From assembly GCA_963742105.1 (NCBI GenBank), contig CAVUKN010000005.1:744001-808000 (forward strand): a stretch of 64,000 nucleotides of DNA. Reading direction: 5' to 3'. The position numbers were made by a program, and so were the translations under genes. The notes below the pieces were generated by a model, which was given only the letters and a program-made list of their open reading frames with translations, made no database searches and was not told the DNA's origin. The DNA is from Gp6-AA40 sp963742105. Its GTDB lineage: Bacteria > Acidobacteriota > Vicinamibacteria > Vicinamibacterales > UBA2999. How positions within the stretch are numbered: the stretch's first letter is position 1; the number at the start of each line of letters is the position of its first letter. Of the stretch, positions 43,602 through 51,685 are shown piece by piece.

Positions 43602-43625
43602 GTAGGGCGGGCCTTCAGGCCCGCC
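43602..43625. repeat. REP-like GC palindrome between convergent genes
   Basis: GTAGGGCGGGCC followed by TTCAGGCCCGCC is the inverse copy of the element at 276-297. It fills the 44-base gap between the kinase-like lipoprotein and the peroxidase, where it could stop transcription from both sides. Confidence 0.7.
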
Positions 43626-43629
43626 ACCA

Positions 43630-44887
43630 TCAGAGCGACTTCAGATATTCCACCAGGTCGCGCTTCTGCGCCTTGCTCAGGCCCAGTTTGAACAGCGTGT
43701 CGTAGTGGTCCACCACAGCGGGAAGATCCGGCGCGCTCCCATCGTGGAAATACGGTGCGTGGAACTGCAGGCCGCGCAGCGGGGTGGTCCGGTATTCACG
43801 CGTGGCGGAGCGGTTCGCGTATCGCGGATCCATTCCGGTCTCAGCCGGCGTATGCAGCAGCGGTACGCTCGGATTGGCGCCGCTCAGCACGTCGGTGAAA
43901 TGCGGCGCCTCGTGACACCGGCTGCAGCCCGCTTCGCGGCGGAACAGCTGTTTTCCGCGCGCCGCAGCCCGATGATCGAAGCTGTCACCCGGCGGTTGCG
44001 GTGCGCGGAGACTCAGCTGGTAATCGAGCAGCGCTTCCAGCTTTGGCGTGACGCGATCGGGCGTCTGCGTAATCGACAACCCGATGCGTGGATCGCTGAA
44101 GCTGCCATGCCCTCCCATCTGACTGACACCGACATAGCTGTTCCAGTACCGAGATCGGGCCATCGGCCGTCACCGTTTCGAATCCCACGCCGCGCAGGCC
44201 GTAGATGGGCGGGATGACGATCGGCAGCGACGGGCTGTTCAACGGAATGAGGCCCGCGCCGTCGAATGCATGGTGACGCGGATCGTACTTGCCGGGTCCC
44301 CACGAGTTGAACTCGCGTTTCGTCTCGGCGTCCAGCGCGGGGGACGGTGACAGCGCGACGATAGCCCCGACGTTCAGGTCCGTGTTGCCCCATCCGTCGA
44401 GACGTCGGCCAACACCGGCCGCCACAGAGTTGTCCACCGACGAGTGGCACAGGGCGCAGGTGATGCCGACCTTTGTCAGTCGGCCCTGTTCGTCCACCGT
44501 TCCCTGGACGCCGACGACGGCGTTCAGGCGAAGGAGTTCCACGGTGACTGCCGGGTTGGTGAGATCGAGTGTGCCTGCCTGAAGGGCCTGCACAACCTCC
44601 CGTGGCAATGCCTCCGCGTCTACCTTTAATCCAACGGACAGGGCTGTCTTCGGATCGACGTTCGGCAGGACTTCGTGCATCCGCAGCACATCTGTCCACA
44701 ACTGTTCGTCACCGAAGGTGTCGAATCTGAAGATGTCGCGTCCGTCACGATGCCCGTTGCTACGTGCACGTGGGGACTGCGAGCTCGACGTTCCCCCGTG
44801 GTCATCCTGGTCCGGCCCGGCAGAGAGCGAAATGCCGAGCCCCAGTGCCACGGCAAACGTCGCCGCGGCCGCCGTGATGAGTCGCAT
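43630..44887 (-). CDS. Di-haem cytochrome c peroxidase-like protein, one frameshift
   Basis: About 420 residues. ATG 44887 has AAAGGAG eight bases upstream, so it is preferred over ATG 44902. The signal peptide is RLITAAAATFAVALGLGISL. Two haem sites are visible, CALCHSS (about 44463-44443) and CSRCHEA (about 43933-43913). The C-terminal RTTPLRGLQFHAPYFHDGSA and VVDHYDTLFKLGLSK are typical of MauG/CcpA-like peroxidases. The frame changes once, near 44150. It lies downstream of the FMN-binding, ApbE and RnfD-like genes on the same strand, 123 bases after the last, so it may be the terminal reductase of that electron-transfer set. Confidence 0.83.
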
Positions 44888-45009
44888 GGCTGCTCCTTTC
44901 ATCCATCAGAGTGCCGACGGCGTGAAAGGTGACAGAACCCGCGGATCGGGTGAGACCCGCAGAGGTCAGGACTCGTGACTCGTGCCTGGCCTACGTGCGC
45001 TTTGGCGCT

Positions 45010-45888
45010 TCAGCTACGCGTGGGCGTGAGCGTCGGACGGCGCCAGGGTGACAGTTCGCGGAGAAACTCTGAGATGCCGGCAGGGAAGGTGGCACCGGTA
45101 CGGCGACTGACGCGACGCCACGCTTCCCATACATTGCCGACCAGCACTCCCGCGAGCAGATAGTAGGCGGCACCTATCCAGATGAAGACCGCGTAACCCA
45201 CCGCGGCGATGATGACGCCGCAGAGGATCTGATCGGGATAGCGGACAGGAGAAGTCGGCGGATCAGTGAGGATGAAGGCGGCAAAGAAGAGCGCCGCCTG
45301 GGCGTCGGGTGTGCGGAAGACCTCTGCAACCATCCCCGGAGATCCGATGAACGCGGTGGCGGTAAAGAGCGCGTAATACGAGCCGAGAAACGCCAGCACC
45401 AGCGGCATCTTGTTGACGCGGTCGGCGATGAAGACTCCGGTGAGTAGAACGAAGGCTCCGACATACGGTGGCGCGGATGGCAGCGCTCCCCACCAGCTTT
45501 GACCGGTATTGAAGACGTAGAAAGTCGCTACCAGGGCGAAGGCGGCAGGATTGAAGACGTTGGCGGCGCGTGAGCGAAGCAGATACTTGCTCACGATGGC
45601 GACGGCCGCAGTGATCGCTGCGTAGTGCCACGGCTGTTGCGCGCTCAGAACCATCGCGACGAGCATGGCGCTCAGGATGGCGCCGTCAGGAAATTCCCAC
45701 CGCCCGCGCCGCCATCGCAAGATCACGCCGTCTATCGCGGCGGCGCACAGAATCGCGCTGCCGAGTCCTGGCGCCACGACTCGCCACCCCTCGTAAGCGG
45801 CCGCGATGGCGATCAGGATCGCGAGGACGACAAGCAGCAGACCTTTGGGTGTCCGAATGAACCGGCCCGGACTCAAGCCTCTAGGCAC
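45010..45888 (-). CDS. RnfD/NqrB-family membrane protein
   Basis: 292 residues with about eight to ten membrane segments, for example GLLLVVLAILIAIAAAYEGW, AILSAMLVAMVLSAQQPWHY, VGAFVLLTGVFIADRV and ILCGVIIAAVGYAVFIWIG. The motif SRAANVFNPAAFALVATFYV is the family signature. I see no SGAT-type flavinylation motif, which canonical RnfD and NqrB have, so it may pass electrons differently. GTG 45888 overlaps the apbE stop by eight bases. Together with apbE and the FMN-binding protein it matches the flavinyl-transferase-dependent transmembrane electron-transfer modules described from many bacteria. Confidence 0.8.
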   Translation of the reverse strand: MPRGLSPGRFIRTPKGLLLVVLAILIAIAAAYEGWRVVAPGLGSAILCAAAIDGVILRWRRGRWEFPDGAILSAMLVAMVLSAQQPWHYAAITAAVAIVSKYLLRSRAANVFNPAAFALVATFYVFNTGQSWWGALPSAPPYVGAFVLLTGVFIADRVNKMPLVLAFLGSYYALFTATAFIGSPGMVAEVFRTPDAQAALFFAAFILTDPPTSPVRYPDQILCGVIIAAVGYAVFIWIGAAYYLLAGVLVGNVWEAWRRVSRRTGATFPAGISEFLRELSPWRRPTLTPTRS

Positions 45889-46885
45889 CGGGCCACCCTG
45901 GTGTCGTGAGTGATTCGAGCGTGCTGGTGACGATCAGCGCCTCCACACCCATCTGTTCGAGCCACGGCAGCCCCGCATCGGGTCCCATCACAAACGCGGT
46001 CGTGGCCAGGGCGTCGGCGAGCATCGCCGAGTCTGCGATGACGGTCACGCTCGAGACGCGTTGTGGCGATGCGCCCGTGCGCGGGTCGATGATGTGATGT
46101 TCTGTGTCGGGCGAACGTTCAGTAGTGGAGCGAGCCTCGGAGTCGTCGTCGCGGACCTGACAAGGTCCGCGCCACGTCTGTGGCAGCGGGGGCGCATCTA
46201 AAGCGTGTGGGGCGGGCCTGGTCGGGCCCGCCGGCGCTCGACGTTCGTAATCACCCGATGTGCAGACTGCGCGATCCGAGACGCGCACCGCCGCGATGCA
46301 CGCTCCGGCCTCCCGTGGATGGCGGATGCCGATCGACCACGGTTCCCCCTCGACATTCGTTCCGCCCAGATAGAGATCGCCGCCAGCGTCGATCGCGAAG
46401 TCGCGGGCGACGGACAGTTCACGCGCAGCGAGATCGACGGCCAATCCCTTGGCGACGGCTCCGAGGTCGAGCAGGAGCGGCCGATGCAGCGTGACCGTCT
46501 GCGCCGACTCGTCGATCGTCACATCGCGGAAGCTCACGTCACTCGATGGCTGCACGATGGTGGCGATTGCCGTGCCGGTTCGATGCTCGCGATCGAAGCC
46601 GCGCTTCTGCAGGGTGGCGCCGACCGTCGGATCGAACGCGCCGTCGCTCGCCTCCGCCATGCTGAGTGCAAAGCGAATCGCTTCGAACAGCAGCTGGCTG
46701 ACCGGCACGGGTGAACCCGATCGCAGTGTCAGCTGGTACAGCTCGCTTTGCTCGTTGAAGCGTGTGCAGGTGCTCTCGACGACACGGAACCATTCGAAGG
46801 CACGCTCGATGGTCGCGTCATGTCCGGCGCCCACGGCTTCGATGGTGACCGTCGTCCCCATCAGCGGTTCGGCGCGGACCGGCAC
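45881..46885 (-). CDS. apbE: FAD:protein FMN transferase
   Basis: About 334 residues. GTG 46885, six bases after the upstream stop, is chosen because it puts LMGTTVTIEAVG at the usual N-terminal position; ATG 46861 is the alternative. Family motifs are RFNEQSELYQL, SDGAFDPTVGATLQ, LLLDLGAVAKGLAVDLAA, AIDAGGDLYLGG, VCTSGDYERR, HHIIDPRTGASPQ and MLADALATTAFVMG, so the active site is complete. The enzyme attaches FMN to Thr of SGAT-type motifs; the adjacent FMN-binding protein has one. Between SGDYERR and HHIIDPRTG about 46 residues replace the usual dozen; the extra DNA consists of two REP-like palindromes that keep the frame. Confidence 0.88.
   Translation of the reverse strand: MPVRAEPLMGTTVTIEAVGAGHDATIERAFEWFRVVESTCTRFNEQSELYQLTLRSGSPVPVSQLLFEAIRFALSMAEASDGAFDPTVGATLQKRGFDREHRTGTAIATIVQPSSDVSFRDVTIDESAQTVTLHRPLLLDLGAVAKGLAVDLAARELSVARDFAIDAGGDLYLGGTNVEGEPWSIGIRHPREAGACIAAVRVSDRAVCTSGDYERRAPAGPTRPAPHALDAPPLPQTWRGPCQVRDDDSEARSTTERSPDTEHHIIDPRTGASPQRVSSVTVIADSAMLADALATTAFVMGPDAGLPWLEQMGVEALIVTSTLESLTTPGWPGA
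46151..46232. repeat. Two REP-like palindromes inside apbE
   Basis: GCGGACCTGACAAGGTCCGC (46151-46170) and a 22-base palindrome with arms GGCGGGCC and GGCCCGCC-like ends (46211-46232). The core CGGACCTGACAAGGTCCG recurs exactly at 60606-60623, again next to a GGCGRGCC palindrome. Both are translated as part of ApbE. Confidence 0.78.
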
Positions 46886-46890
46886 TCGGG

Positions 46891-47667
46891 CTACTTGGCC
46901 TGGGATAACGCCTCGGCGACGGCGTCCTGAAAGGCGTCGCTGCTTTCGGTCGCGCCCGAGACGTAGTCGTAAGTGGTGCCTTGCTTCAGCAGGATTCGTG
47001 GCGGGATCGGATCGACCCAGTTGCACGCATAGCGGGTGAGGCAGCGCTCGACGCGTGCCGCCGTAATGCGTCCGCTCTCGATGACGACCGCGGCCTGGAT
47101 GTCGCCGTGCCGGCAACTGCCCCACCCGTAGTACGTGCCGTCCTTGTATCCAACCTTTGCCGGTTCGACAGGGGTCACCGGAGCGGGTGGCGGTGGAACC
47201 GTTGGGGCGTTCGATTCAGCTGCCGCAGCGATCGTTGCGGGCTCCGGCGTCGCCGTCTGGGCCTGCGCCTCATCGATCACGGCATCGGCGGTCGGCGGTG
47301 AGCTCTTCGTCGCCGTGACATCGGCCTGAGGCCGCTTGGTCTCCTTCGCCGGCGCCGGGGTGCTCTCCTCACCAGGTGCGGAAGGACGGCGGGATTCGGG
47401 TGCGGCAGTATCGGCGGACAGCGCCCTGGCGTCGCGCGGCGACTCGCTGGCGGGCGTGTCCGGGACGGCTGCCGGAGCATCGGCAACGCCAAGTGCCATG
47501 GCTTCGCGTTCGGTGGCAGTTCCCGGGACTCGGGGATGCCGTTCCGTAGCCTGCTGCGCGAAGCGGTCGGCAGCGGCGCGCGTCCGCGCGTAGCCCGCCC
47601 CGTAAACCGCGAGCACGGCGGCCGAGCTGAGCGCGACGACCCCGTTTGCGACCTTCTTGTCTGCCAC
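46891..47667 (-). CDS. Membrane-anchored FMN-binding-domain protein
   Basis: 258 residues from GTG 47667. An N-terminal anchor (VANGVVALSSAAVLAVYGAG) is followed by a Pro/Ala/Thr-rich stalk of about 120 residues and a C-terminal FMN-binding domain: KVGYKDGTYYGWGSCRHGDI, VVIESGRITAARVERC and VSGATESSDAFQDAVAEALS. The Thr of SGATES is the expected covalent FMN site, to be modified by the downstream ApbE. The stalk should hold the flavin away from the membrane. A perfect TATAAT lies eight bases before the start codon, so the message may have almost no leader. First gene of the flavin electron-transfer operon. Confidence 0.87.
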   Translation of the reverse strand: MADKKVANGVVALSSAAVLAVYGAGYARTRAAADRFAQQATERHPRVPGTATEREAMALGVADAPAAVPDTPASESPRDARALSADTAAPESRRPSAPGEESTPAPAKETKRPQADVTATKSSPPTADAVIDEAQAQTATPEPATIAAAAESNAPTVPPPPAPVTPVEPAKVGYKDGTYYGWGSCRHGDIQAAVVIESGRITAARVERCLTRYACNWVDPIPPRILLKQGTTYDYVSGATESSDAFQDAVAEALSQAK

Positions 47668-47674
47668 GAGCGGA

Positions 47675-47680
47675 ATTATA
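47675..47680 (-). promoter_or_regulatory. Perfect -10 hexamer for the FMN-binding operon
   Basis: TATAAT on the minus strand ends eight bases before GTG 47667, which places the expected start of transcription at or next to the start codon. No good -35 hexamer is seen at 16-18 bases. It suggests a leaderless or nearly leaderless message. Confidence 0.4.
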
Positions 47681-47720
47681 GCGTCGAGTTTGGGTCGGGG
47701 CGGCTCGACAGCATAACGGC

Positions 47721-47726
47721 TATAGT
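47721..47726 (+). promoter_or_regulatory. -10-like hexamer for the small hypothetical gene
   Basis: TATAGT ends six bases before ATG 47733 and again implies a leaderless message. It is divergent from the TATAAT at 47675-47680, giving back-to-back promoters in a 65-base spacer. Confidence 0.35.
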
Positions 47727-47732
47727 TGAAAC

Positions 47733-48044
47733 ATGCGACGGACGGTCGAAACCCACGATCGCATCGCCTGGGAACTGAACGAAGAGCGCGTATCGGCGCT
47801 GCGACGTATCAGTCAGACCCTGGAAGGGCTGATCGCGCAGCTCCGGACCGCTGGCGACGCCGTTGCGATGGCGCAGGGGGCAGAACGCGTGCGTGCCGTA
47901 CGGGCGTATCGTGCGCTTCGTGCTCACGCCGTCCAGTACCGGTGGTTCCTTGAAGTGCAGCGCGAGTCGATGGGACTCCGGCACCATCATCGGCTCGATG
48001 AGTTCTACCGGATTCCGGCCGATCTGGGCGTGCCGGACACGTAA
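47733..48044 (+). CDS. Small hypothetical protein
   Basis: 103 residues, no signal peptide and no membrane segment. The sequence is helical and rich in Arg, Ala and Glu: WELNEERVSALRRISQTLEG, AMAQGAERVRAVRAYRALRA and VQYRWFLEVQRESMGLRHHH. I recognise no family. It is kept as a gene because codon use is coherent, a -10-like element sits just upstream, and no better frame covers the interval between the FMN-binding operon and the BNR-repeat gene. A coiled-coil or DNA-binding helper is possible but not shown. Confidence 0.55.
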   Translation: MRRTVETHDRIAWELNEERVSALRRISQTLEGLIAQLRTAGDAVAMAQGAERVRAVRAYRALRAHAVQYRWFLEVQRESMGLRHHHRLDEFYRIPADLGVPDT

Positions 48045-48116
48045 TCCACTGCTGGCGTACTTTGCGACGTACTCCTGTACGTCTGACATTTACCATCTGA
48101 CCTGAGTGGAGCTCCG

Positions 48117-49232
48117 ATGAGCGGCGTTCGTGTACTGGTTGGCACGCGCAAGGGCGCGTTCGTTCTGACCGCGGATGGCACGCGGAAGTCGTGGGACGTG
48201 AGCGGTCCTCACTTCGGGGGCTGGGAGATTTACCACATGAAGGGCTCCCCGGCAGACCCCGATCGCATCTACGCGTCCCAGTCGTCCGGATGGTTCGGCC
48301 AGGTGATGCAGCGATCGAACGACGGCGGCAAGTCGTGGGAGCCAATCGGCAACAAGTTCGCCTACGAAGGGACCACAGGCACGCACCAGTGGTACGACGG
48401 CACCCCGCACCCCTGGGAATTCAAGCGCGTCTGGCACATCGAGCCATCGTTGACGGATCCCGATACCGTGTTCGCCGGTGTCGAGGACGCCGCCCTCTTC
48501 CAGACGACCGACGGTGGCCAGTCCTGGCAGGAACTGCCAGGTCTCCGTACGCACAGTACCGGTAATCGCTGGCAGCCCGGCGCCGGGGGCATGTGCCTGC
48601 ACACCATCCTGCTCGACCCGGTGAACGCCGGTCGGATGTTCGTCGCGATCTCCGCCGCGGGCGCATTCAGGACCGACGATGCGGGACAGACGTGGCGGCC
48701 GATCAATCAGGGACTGCACTCCCAGTACATCCCTGATCCGAACGCCGAAGTCGGTCACTGCGTGCACCGGATCGCGATGCACCGGTCGCGGCCTGACGTG
48801 CTCTACATGCAGAAGCACTGGGATGTGCTGCGGAGCACGAACGGGGGCGAATTGTGGGAAGAAGTGAGCGGTAACCTGCCCACGGACTTCGGATTCGTCA
48901 TCGACGTGCACACACACGAGCCCGAGACGATCTACGTCCTCCCGATCAAGAGCGATTCGGAGCACTACCCGCCCGAGGGCAAGCTTCGCGTCTATCGCAG
49001 CCGTAGCGGTGGCCACGACTGGGAGCCGTTGACGAACGGCTTGCCACAGCGTGACTGTTACGTGAACGTCCTCCGTGATGCGATGGCGGTTGATTCGCTG
49101 GAACCCTGCGGTATCTACTTCGGCACGACCGGCGGTCAGGTCTATGGATCGGCCGACAGCGGCGACTCGTGGGCACCGATCGTCCGCGATCTGCCGGCAG
49201 TGGTGTCCGTCGAGGTGCAGAGCCTGCCGTGA
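48117..49232 (+). CDS. BNR/YVTN-type beta-propeller protein (sialidase-like fold)
   Basis: 371 residues, no signal peptide. Repeated Asp-box-like units S-x-D-x-G-x-x-W appear along the chain: RSNDGGKSWEPIG, QTTDGGQSWQELPG, RTDDAGQTWRPINQG, RSTNGGELWEEVSG, RSRSGGHDWEPLTNG and GSADSGDSWAPIVRDLP, enough for a six- or seven-bladed propeller. The catalytic residues of true sialidases are not evident, so hydrolase activity is doubtful. The last codon overlaps the start of the MoaD-like gene by four bases (GTGA), so the two products are made together. Confidence 0.82.
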   Translation: MSGVRVLVGTRKGAFVLTADGTRKSWDVSGPHFGGWEIYHMKGSPADPDRIYASQSSGWFGQVMQRSNDGGKSWEPIGNKFAYEGTTGTHQWYDGTPHPWEFKRVWHIEPSLTDPDTVFAGVEDAALFQTTDGGQSWQELPGLRTHSTGNRWQPGAGGMCLHTILLDPVNAGRMFVAISAAGAFRTDDAGQTWRPINQGLHSQYIPDPNAEVGHCVHRIAMHRSRPDVLYMQKHWDVLRSTNGGELWEEVSGNLPTDFGFVIDVHTHEPETIYVLPIKSDSEHYPPEGKLRVYRSRSGGHDWEPLTNGLPQRDCYVNVLRDAMAVDSLEPCGIYFGTTGGQVYGSADSGDSWAPIVRDLPAVVSVEVQSLP

Positions 49233-49552
49233 GTCACCGCGTGGGTGCTGGCGCGGATGTCAGGGTGGTGCTGCCGGCGCATCTCCGCACGCTCGCCGGG
49301 GTGGGAGAGGAGATTCTCGTGCAGCCCGACTCGCCGGCGACCGTCCGTTCGGTTCTCGACGCCGTTGAGCGCGACTTTCCGGTGCTGCGCGGCACGATCC
49401 GCGATCACGAGACACGGGCGCGACGCCCGTTCCTGCGCTTCTTCGCGTGCGGCGAGGACCTGTCTCACGATGCCGTCGATGCGCCGCTGCCCGACGCGGT
49501 GCGCGCCGGTGCCGAGCCGTTCATGGTGATCGGCGCGATCGCAGGCGGTTAG
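49229..49552 (+). CDS. MoaD/ThiS-like ubiquitin-fold sulfur carrier protein
   Basis: 107 residues from GTG 49229, overlapping the propeller gene by four bases. The beta-grasp pattern is visible (VRVVLPAHLRTLAGVGEEIL, ATVRSVLDAVERDFPVL, LRFFACGEDLSHDAVDAPLP), and the chain ends in GAIAGG, the Gly-Gly tail that is adenylated and thiocarboxylated in this family. No MoaE, ThiG or activating enzyme is encoded nearby. The tight coupling with a BNR propeller instead of a cofactor gene suggests a separate role, which remains unknown. Confidence 0.82.
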   Translation: MSHRVGAGADVRVVLPAHLRTLAGVGEEILVQPDSPATVRSVLDAVERDFPVLRGTIRDHETRARRPFLRFFACGEDLSHDAVDAPLPDAVRAGAEPFMVIGAIAGG

Positions 49553-49663
49553 CGGGATGTCCGTGCTGAATCAGGACCGGCGCTCTGTTGTCGCGTCCGG
49601 CAGTTCGCGACCGGAAACCGGTCCGCAGAGTTTCCAGTGAAGACGGTCCAGTAGAGGCGAACG

Positions 49664-51211
49664 ATGGCCATCCCCAACAGCTTCGACATCCTTCAGGCGG
49701 TCATCGAGGCGACGCCCGACGCGATCTTCGTGAAGGATCTCGAAGGCCGCTATGTCCTGGTCAACGCTGCCGCCGCCCGCTTTCTCGGCCGCTCGTCGAA
49801 AGAGATCGTCGGGCGCAACGACTTCGAGCTCTACCCCGAGGCGACGGCCCGCCAGTTCGTCGAGGACGATCGCCGCGTCCTCGAGACCGGTGTGCCGCAG
49901 TCGTTCGAAGGCGTCGCGACGAGCGCAGCGGGGACGCAGGCCTATCTCGTGACGAAGGGCGTCTATCGCGACCGCGCGGGCGCGGTGCTCGGCCTCTACG
50001 GCATATCCCACGACATCACCGAGCTTCGTAAGGCGCACGAAAAACTCGAGCAGGCGCGGGAAGCGCTGTTCCGCGCGCAGAAGCTCGAAGCCGTCGGTCA
50101 GCTGACCGGCGGAGTGGCGCACGACTTCAACAACATCCTGTCCGTCATCATCGGCAACATCGAATTGCTCCGGCATCACCTGCCGCGAGGACCGTACGCG
50201 GACGATCTGATGGCCGCCATCCTTCGCGCGTCGCTGCACGGCCGTGAGCTGACCGGTCACCTGCTCGCCTTCTCTCGGCAGCGGCAGCTCAATCCGCGGC
50301 CGGTGAACGTGAACGCGCTGGTGGATGGGATCATGCGGCTTCTGAAGCGGACGCTGGGGTCCAAAATCGCGACCACCGTGGATCCCAGCCCGGACGCCGG
50401 CATCGGGCTGGTCGATCCAGCCGCGCTCGAAGCGGCGATCGTCAACATGGCGCTCAACGCCCGCGACGCCATGCCCAGTGGCGGGACGCTGAGGATCCGG
50501 ACGTCGCGAACCATGGTCACGGCGCCGCCGATCGCCGCCGACGACCCCTCGCCGGGGACGTATGTGCGGATCGACATGGAGGACACGGGGCAGGGCATGA
50601 CACCCGAGATTGCGTCGCGCGTGTTCGAACCGTTCTTCACGACGAAGGGTGCGAGCGGGGGAACGGGACTCGGGCTGAGCATGGTCTACGGCTTCGCGCG
50701 CCAGTCGGGAGGGGCCGTCTCGGTGACGTCGACGCCGGGGGCGGGGTCGTGCTTCACGCTGTATTTGCCGTTCGTCGATCGTGATGTCGAGGATGTACCC
50801 GACTCGCGGCCATCAGCCGGAACGCTCTCTCCCCGAACGGTGGTCATCGTCGAAGACGAGCTTGCCGTTCGCGCGACTCTGGCCCGTCAGGTGGAGAGTC
50901 TCGGCCACCGCGCCGTCACTGCAACCTCGCCGGCTGAGGCGCTGCAGCATTTCGAAAAGAGTGGTGAGGCCGACGTTCTCCTGACCGACATCGTGCTCGG
51001 CCCGGGGATGGACGGGATTGATCTGGCTGACGAAGTGCGCTCGGTGCGGCCTGATCTGCCACTGCTGTTCCTCTCCGGCTACGGCACCGTCCCCGGCGTC
51101 GTCGAGCGCATCGAGTTGCTCGGCGCCTCACTGCTCACGAAGCCGACGACCCTCTCACAACTGGAGCGCGCCATCGATCTCGCCTGCCAGCCGCGAACGT
51201 CAGAACGATGA
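49664..51211 (+). CDS. Hybrid PAS sensor histidine kinase with receiver domain
   Basis: 515 residues, soluble. PAS domain about 8-120 (DAIFVKDLEGRYVLVNAAAA, GISHDITELRKAHEKLEQAR). The dimerisation helix has the phospho-His in GQLTGGVAHDFNNILSVIIG. The ATPase domain has N box NMALNARDAMPSGG, G1 DTGQGMTPEIASRVFEPFFT and G2 GGTGLGLSMVYGFA. The receiver about 390-510 has EDE, the phospho-Asp in LLTDIVLGPGMDG and the Lys in LLTKPTTL. The frame is intact. A single-domain response regulator gene follows after 45 bases and is the likely partner. The sensed signal is unknown. Confidence 0.92.
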   Translation: MAIPNSFDILQAVIEATPDAIFVKDLEGRYVLVNAAAARFLGRSSKEIVGRNDFELYPEATARQFVEDDRRVLETGVPQSFEGVATSAAGTQAYLVTKGVYRDRAGAVLGLYGISHDITELRKAHEKLEQAREALFRAQKLEAVGQLTGGVAHDFNNILSVIIGNIELLRHHLPRGPYADDLMAAILRASLHGRELTGHLLAFSRQRQLNPRPVNVNALVDGIMRLLKRTLGSKIATTVDPSPDAGIGLVDPAALEAAIVNMALNARDAMPSGGTLRIRTSRTMVTAPPIAADDPSPGTYVRIDMEDTGQGMTPEIASRVFEPFFTTKGASGGTGLGLSMVYGFARQSGGAVSVTSTPGAGSCFTLYLPFVDRDVEDVPDSRPSAGTLSPRTVVIVEDELAVRATLARQVESLGHRAVTATSPAEALQHFEKSGEADVLLTDIVLGPGMDGIDLADEVRSVRPDLPLLFLSGYGTVPGVVERIELLGASLLTKPTTLSQLERAIDLACQPRTSER

Positions 51212-51256
51212 AGGTGCCGCCCGATCCATACTGGTTCGTCCCCCCCGGACCAGTTG

Positions 51257-51637
51257 ATGAACGAAGTGCGGTCGTGTGTCCTGCTGGTGGACGACGAGGC
51301 GGAGCAGATCGACCTGTATCGGTACGGCCTCGAAGAGGAAGGCTTCGCCGTCATCGACGCGACTGACGGGCCGGCGGCGATTGCACAGGCACAGTCCGCC
51401 AGTCCTGACGCCATCGTTCTGGACCTGCGCATGCCTGACATGGACGGCTGGCAGGTGTGCGCCCGCCTCAAGTCGGATCCTCGTACGGTGCGCATTCCGA
51501 TTGTGATCCTGACGGCCGCTGCCTCGCCTGCGTTGGGCGATGAAGTCGAGCAGGCCGGGTGCGCCGCGTTTCTGACGAAGCCCTGTTATCCGAGCGAGCT
51601 TGCCCGGATCCTGAGAATGGTGATGCGGGCGGAATAG
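51257..51637 (+). CDS. Single-domain response regulator
   Basis: 126 residues, a CheY-like receiver without output domain. ATG 51257 is preferred over TTG 51254. The acidic pocket is VLLVDDEAEQ, the phospho-Asp is in AIVLDLRMPDMDGW, Thr in ILTAAASP and Lys in FLTKPCYPSEL. It should relay phosphate from the hybrid kinase encoded just upstream. It probably acts on another protein, since there is no DNA-binding domain. Confidence 0.9.
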   Translation: MNEVRSCVLLVDDEAEQIDLYRYGLEEEGFAVIDATDGPAAIAQAQSASPDAIVLDLRMPDMDGWQVCARLKSDPRTVRIPIVILTAAASPALGDEVEQAGCAAFLTKPCYPSELARILRMVMRAE

Positions 51638-51650
51638 CCGAACTTCGGTG

Positions 51651-51656
51651 TATAAA
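51651..51656 (+). promoter_or_regulatory. Extended -10-like element upstream of lysC
   Basis: GTGTATAAAG contains TATAAA preceded by TG one base upstream, an extended -10 arrangement that needs no strong -35. It lies 29 bases before the lysC ATG and would start the lysine biosynthesis operon. Confidence 0.35.
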
Positions 51657-51685
51657 GGGTTGTTCCCCAGACATCCCGCACCTTC

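Noticed and set aside
51638..51685. Lysine riboswitch upstream of lysC
   Set aside because: The spacer is only 48 bases, far too short for the aptamer, and shows none of its conserved elements.
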